Assembly (NCBI GenBank): GCA_963782985.1
Contig: CAWALU010000007.1
Coordinates: forward strand, 62,001-126,000
Length of the DNA stretch: 64,000 nt
Source of the DNA: CAVSWT01 sp963782985
Lineage (GTDB): Bacteria > Bacteroidota > Ignavibacteria > Ignavibacteriales > Ignavibacteriaceae
Direction: 5' to 3'
A program made the position numbers and the translations under genes. Shown piece after piece: positions 60,994 through 64,000 of this stretch. Numbering within the stretch: the first letter of the stretch is position 1; each line of letters starts with the position of its first letter. The notes beneath the pieces are model-generated. The model searched no databases, had not been told where the DNA came from, and was given only the letters and a program-made list of their open reading frames with translations.

Positions 60994-62532
60994 TCAATGC
61001 TTCCACAATTCTCTATCTAAACTTCTATATTGAATTGCTTCGCTGATATGCTGGGGTAAAATATTTTCTGAGGCTTCTAAGTCCGCGATGGTGCGGCTTA
61101 CTTTTAGAATTCTATCATAAGCTCGCGCGGATAATCCTAATTTTGACATTGCCATTTTCAATAATTCAGCGCCTGCGGAATCCAGTTTACAATACTGCCT
61201 CACTTCTTTCGAACCCATATCGCCGTTATTATAAATGTGTTTTGTGTTTTCAAATCTTTTATATTGAATTTCTCTCGCCGCCATAACTCTTTTTCTTATT
61301 TCCTCCGAGGGTTCGCTTTTAGACTCGGTGGACAGCTCTTTGTATTTTACGGCTGGCACTTCTATGTGAATATCAATTCTATCTAACAAAGGTCCTGAAA
61401 TTTTTGACATATATCTTTGAATCATTGGAGGGGCGCAAGTGCATTCTTTTGTGGGATCGGTAAAAAATCCGCATGGACATGGATTCATTGCGGAAGCAAG
61501 CATAAAGTTTGCTGGAAATTCAAGTGATAATTTTGAACGGCTTACTGTAACTTTAGCGTCTTCCAAAGGCTGGCGCAAAACTTCCAAGACATTTTTTTTG
61601 AATTCGGGCAGCTCATCCAAAAATAAAACTCCGTGATGAGCAAAAGAAACCTCTCCCGGTCTGGGAAAAGAACCGCCGCCAACAAGCGCCGCGTCTGACA
61701 CAGTATGATGCGGACTGCGGTAGGGACGTTCAGTTATGAGCGCTTGATCTTTTGGCAATATGCCGGCGATGGAATGAATTTTTGTCGTTTCCAATGCTTC
61801 TTCAAAATTCATCGGCGGAAGAATAGAAGGAATTCTTTTTGCGAGCATAGTTTTCCCGGAGCCGGGAGGTCCAATCATTAATATATTATGCGAGCCGGCG
61901 GCGGCTACTTCCAAAGCGCGCTTTACATTTTCCTGTCCCTTCACATCTGAAAAATCGAGATGATATGAATTTACGTTTGAAAATATTTCTTCCCTGCTGG
62001 TATAAACTTTTTCTTTTTTAATATCGCCATTTAAAAATTGAATAACCTCAAAAAGATTTTCCATTGCATAAACGTCAACTCCATCAACAATAGATGCTTC
62101 TTTCGCAGATTCAACCGGGACTATGAGGCGTTTAATATTATTTTTTTTTGCTTCGACAGAAATTGGCAAAGCGCCTTTTATGGGACGAATTTTTCCATCC
62201 AAAGAAAGCTCGCCCAAAAAAATTGTATCCTTCAGCCAATCATCTTTTACTTTTTCAATGGCAGCAAGCAAGCCTATTGCAATAGGTAGATCGAAAGAGC
62301 TGCCTTCTTTTTTGATATCAGCCGGCGCAAGATTTACAGTTATTTTTTTTAAGGGAAATTCAAAGCCGCTGTTTTTGATGGCGGCAGTAACGCGCTCGCG
62401 GCTTTCTTTAACGGCGTTATCGGGCAAGCCGACAATTGTAAAAGACGGGATTTGTTTTTCGCAATGTGTTTCAACTTCAACAAGGTAAGCGTCTATTCCG
62501 AAAGTAGCGCTGGATAAAACTTTTGAAAGCAT
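60994..62532 (-). CDS. comM: YifB/ComM-family Mg-chelatase-like ATPase
   Basis: 512 residues. N-terminal Lon-protease-like fold ('FTIVGLPDNAVKESRERVTA'), AAA+ domain with Walker A 'GPPGSGKTMLAKRIPSILPP', 'LFLDELPEF' Walker B and a zinc-binding cysteine group ('CPCGFFTDPTKECTC'), then a helical tail ('SARAYDRILKVSRTIADLE'). ComM is a hexameric helicase that helps branch migration in natural transformation. Standing alone, with a gene-free 160 bases before the peptidase. Confidence 0.94.
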   Translation of the reverse strand: MLSKVLSSATFGIDAYLVEVETHCEKQIPSFTIVGLPDNAVKESRERVTAAIKNSGFEFPLKKITVNLAPADIKKEGSSFDLPIAIGLLAAIEKVKDDWLKDTIFLGELSLDGKIRPIKGALPISVEAKKNNIKRLIVPVESAKEASIVDGVDVYAMENLFEVIQFLNGDIKKEKVYTSREEIFSNVNSYHLDFSDVKGQENVKRALEVAAAGSHNILMIGPPGSGKTMLAKRIPSILPPMNFEEALETTKIHSIAGILPKDQALITERPYRSPHHTVSDAALVGGGSFPRPGEVSFAHHGVLFLDELPEFKKNVLEVLRQPLEDAKVTVSRSKLSLEFPANFMLASAMNPCPCGFFTDPTKECTCAPPMIQRYMSKISGPLLDRIDIHIEVPAVKYKELSTESKSEPSEEIRKRVMAAREIQYKRFENTKHIYNNGDMGSKEVRQYCKLDSAGAELLKMAMSKLGLSARAYDRILKVSRTIADLEASENILPQHISEAIQYRSLDRELWKH

Positions 62533-62743
62533 TTAAATAAAATAAATAATTTAAAATTCTACAATTGAATTCTAAATTATACATTATAGATTTTACATTC
62601 AAAAATTATTTTAGGATTAAGACCTTCAGAGTTTTTAACTTCATATCACAAACTTCTTACAAGTTACCTCATTTTGGTTTTTCAAATAATTTAAAACTGC
62701 ATATCTTTAAAACATTAATAAATAATGTTTAAAAGGAATTATT
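62533..62743. other. Intergenic region between comM and the M13 peptidase
   Basis: About 210 AT-rich bases between divergent genes. It must hold both promoters, but no clear boxes or hairpins were recognised apart from AAAGGA just before the M13 start. Confidence 0.4.
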
Positions 62744-64000
62744 ATGATTAACAAAATTATAGCTACTCTGTCTATTCTTTCCATTTCAATGATTTTTTTC
62801 TCTTGCAGAAATGATGAAACAAAAAATGAAAACAGAGTTGAAGGTTTTTCATTAACTAACATTGATTCATCCGCCAAACCGCAAAATGATTTTTATGAAT
62901 ACGCCGTTGGAAATTGGGTTAAGAATAATCCAGTGCCTGATGATTACAGCCGCTGGGGAAGTTTTGAATTACTCGCCGAAGAAAATTACAAGGAGCTTCA
63001 TAATATTTTAGATAGCGCCGCCAATACAAAAAATGCCGATGCAAATAGTAATATTTATAAAGTCGGCTTGTTTTACTCGCTTGGAATGGATACCGCAAAA
63101 ATTGATGAGCAAGGTTACTCAACTATAAAAGATGAATTAGATAAAGTTGACGCTGTACAATCTAAAGATGATTTTTACAAAGAGCTTGCTCATATTCACG
63201 AATATGCCGGCGCTCCATTTTTCAGCTTTGGATCTGCAACGGATGAGAAGAACAGCGAAATGAATATCACCGGGTTATCGCAAGGCGGGTTGGGTTTGCC
63301 TGACAAAGATTATTATTTAAAGGACGATGCGCGTTCCAAAGATATTAGGGAAAAATACAATCAGCATATTATTAAGATGTTTAAACTAATTGGGTATTCT
63401 GAAGCTGATGCAAAACAAGCCGCCGAAAAAATAATTAAAATTGAAACTGAGCTTGCAAAGGCTTCCCGTTCAAGAGTTGAATTGAGAGACGCTGAAAAAA
63501 ATTATAATAAAATGAATTTGGATGGATTAAAAAAAATTTCGCCGGAATTTGAGTGGAATAAATTTTTTAACTTAGTTAACCTTTCTGACCCGGGAGATAT
63601 TGATGTCGGTCAGCCTGAATTTTTTACCGCTATGGGAAAACTCGTAAACAAAAGTTCAATTGAAGACATCAAACCATATTTAAAGTGGAATGTGCTGCGA
63701 GGTTTAGCTCCTTATTTAAGCGATGATTTTGTAAATGAAAGATTTGATTTTTATAGTAAATATTTAAACGGCTCAAAATCTCTTCAGCCAAGATGGAAAA
63801 GAATTATGCTTTCCACGGGCGGCTCTTTGGGAGAAGCGCTCGGTGAATTATATGTGCAAAGAACTTTTCCTCCCGAAGCAAAACAACGAGCTAAAAAAAT
63901 TGTTGACAATCTTCTTTCAGCAATGAAGGATAGAATTGAAAATCTTGATTGGATGAGCGATTCAACTAAAGCAAAAGCTCTCGAAAAACTTTCAACTTTT
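62744..64000 (+). CDS. M13-family metallopeptidase (PepO-like), start only
   Basis: The frame is open from ATG 62744 to the window end (419 codons). Lipoprotein signal with C21 in 'SMIFFSC', then 'DSSAKPQNDFYEYAVGNWVK', 'VGLFYSLGMDTAKIDEQG', 'GLPDKDYYLKDD' and 'NLDWMSDSTKAKALEKLSTF', all hallmarks of the M13 (neprilysin/PepO) family. The zinc motif HExxH lies beyond the window. Periplasmic-facing or surface oligopeptidase. Confidence 0.9.
   Translation, partial: MINKIIATLSILSISMIFFSCRNDETKNENRVEGFSLTNIDSSAKPQNDFYEYAVGNWVKNNPVPDDYSRWGSFELLAEENYKELHNILDSAANTKNADANSNIYKVGLFYSLGMDTAKIDEQGYSTIKDELDKVDAVQSKDDFYKELAHIHEYAGAPFFSFGSATDEKNSEMNITGLSQGGLGLPDKDYYLKDDARSKDIREKYNQHIIKMFKLIGYSEADAKQAAEKIIKIETELAKASRSRVELRDAEKNYNKMNLDGLKKISPEFEWNKFFNLVNLSDPGDIDVGQPEFFTAMGKLVNKSSIEDIKPYLKWNVLRGLAPYLSDDFVNERFDFYSKYLNGSKSLQPRWKRIMLSTGGSLGEALGELYVQRTFPPEAKQRAKKIVDNLLSAMKDRIENLDWMSDSTKAKALEKLSTF

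Overview
The window is AT-rich chromosomal DNA that looks like a member of the Ignavibacteria/Chlorobi side of Bacteroidota. Evidence: many secreted proteins end in a type IX secretion (T9SS) sorting domain of the 'QNYPNPFNPTTKIKY ... VYDILGNEVATLV ... SGxYFYxL ... TKKMxLLK' type. There is also a PorV/PorQ-like outer-membrane protein, a CarboxypepD_reg-type TonB receptor, and a Sec-type (clade II) nitrous oxide reductase cluster. No rRNA, prophage, transposase or CRISPR array was seen. The taxonomic call is an inference from protein style, not from a marker gene.

Layout. 1-24 kb is mostly housekeeping and general secretory functions: an SDR epimerase tail, MFS exporter, PriA, LD-carboxypeptidase, tRNA-Met-secG, a broken D-Ala-D-Ala carboxypeptidase, LOG protein, rpsU, UspA, M14 and M1 peptidases, phenylalanine hydroxylase, an AddB-like nuclease with a CYTH protein, a TPMT-like methyltransferase, and obg linked to a large acidic protein. 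24-42 kb is a respiratory nitrogen-oxide region: an Rrf2 regulator, cytochrome c-nosL-nosY-nosF-nosD-nosB-nosZ, a ferredoxin, a sigma-54 activator with PAS domains, a NifX-like protein, a damaged Ric/ScdA NO-damage repair gene, a cupin, and copper nitrite reductase nirK. No nitric oxide reductase lies inside the window. 42-61 kb is a long co-directional run for scavenging peptides or amino-acid polymers: MenC/N-acylamino-acid racemase-type enzyme, M14 peptidase, two cyanophycinase-family (S51) hydrolases (one with a T9SS domain), PorV-like protein, TonB receptor, RpiR regulator, two tandem T9SS proteins, a YfcC-type carrier and an M20 peptidase. The window closes with yifB/comM and the start of an M13 peptidase.

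Regulation visible in the sequence. The same 24-bp inverted repeat (TAATCAGAT-N6-ATCTGATTA) sits at the promoter of the Rrf2 gene and at the promoter of nosZ, so the Rrf2 protein probably controls both itself and nitrous oxide reduction. A second motif, TGAC-N4-GTCA, occurs upstream of the ferredoxin and twice between the divergent cupin-ric and nirK genes; it resembles a Crp/Fnr-family site.

Two cross-cutting features stand out. First, several T9SS genes carry DNA hairpin elements inserted in frame at the same two loops of the sorting domain. Two of these are 33-nt (11-codon) versions of one element with compensating changes in the stem, and a near-identical copy lies between genes. Second, many genes are broken by single-base shifts, often in A/T runs, including rpsU and priA. 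These are most likely read or assembly errors, but dacB and ric carry more damage than one homopolymer slip can explain.
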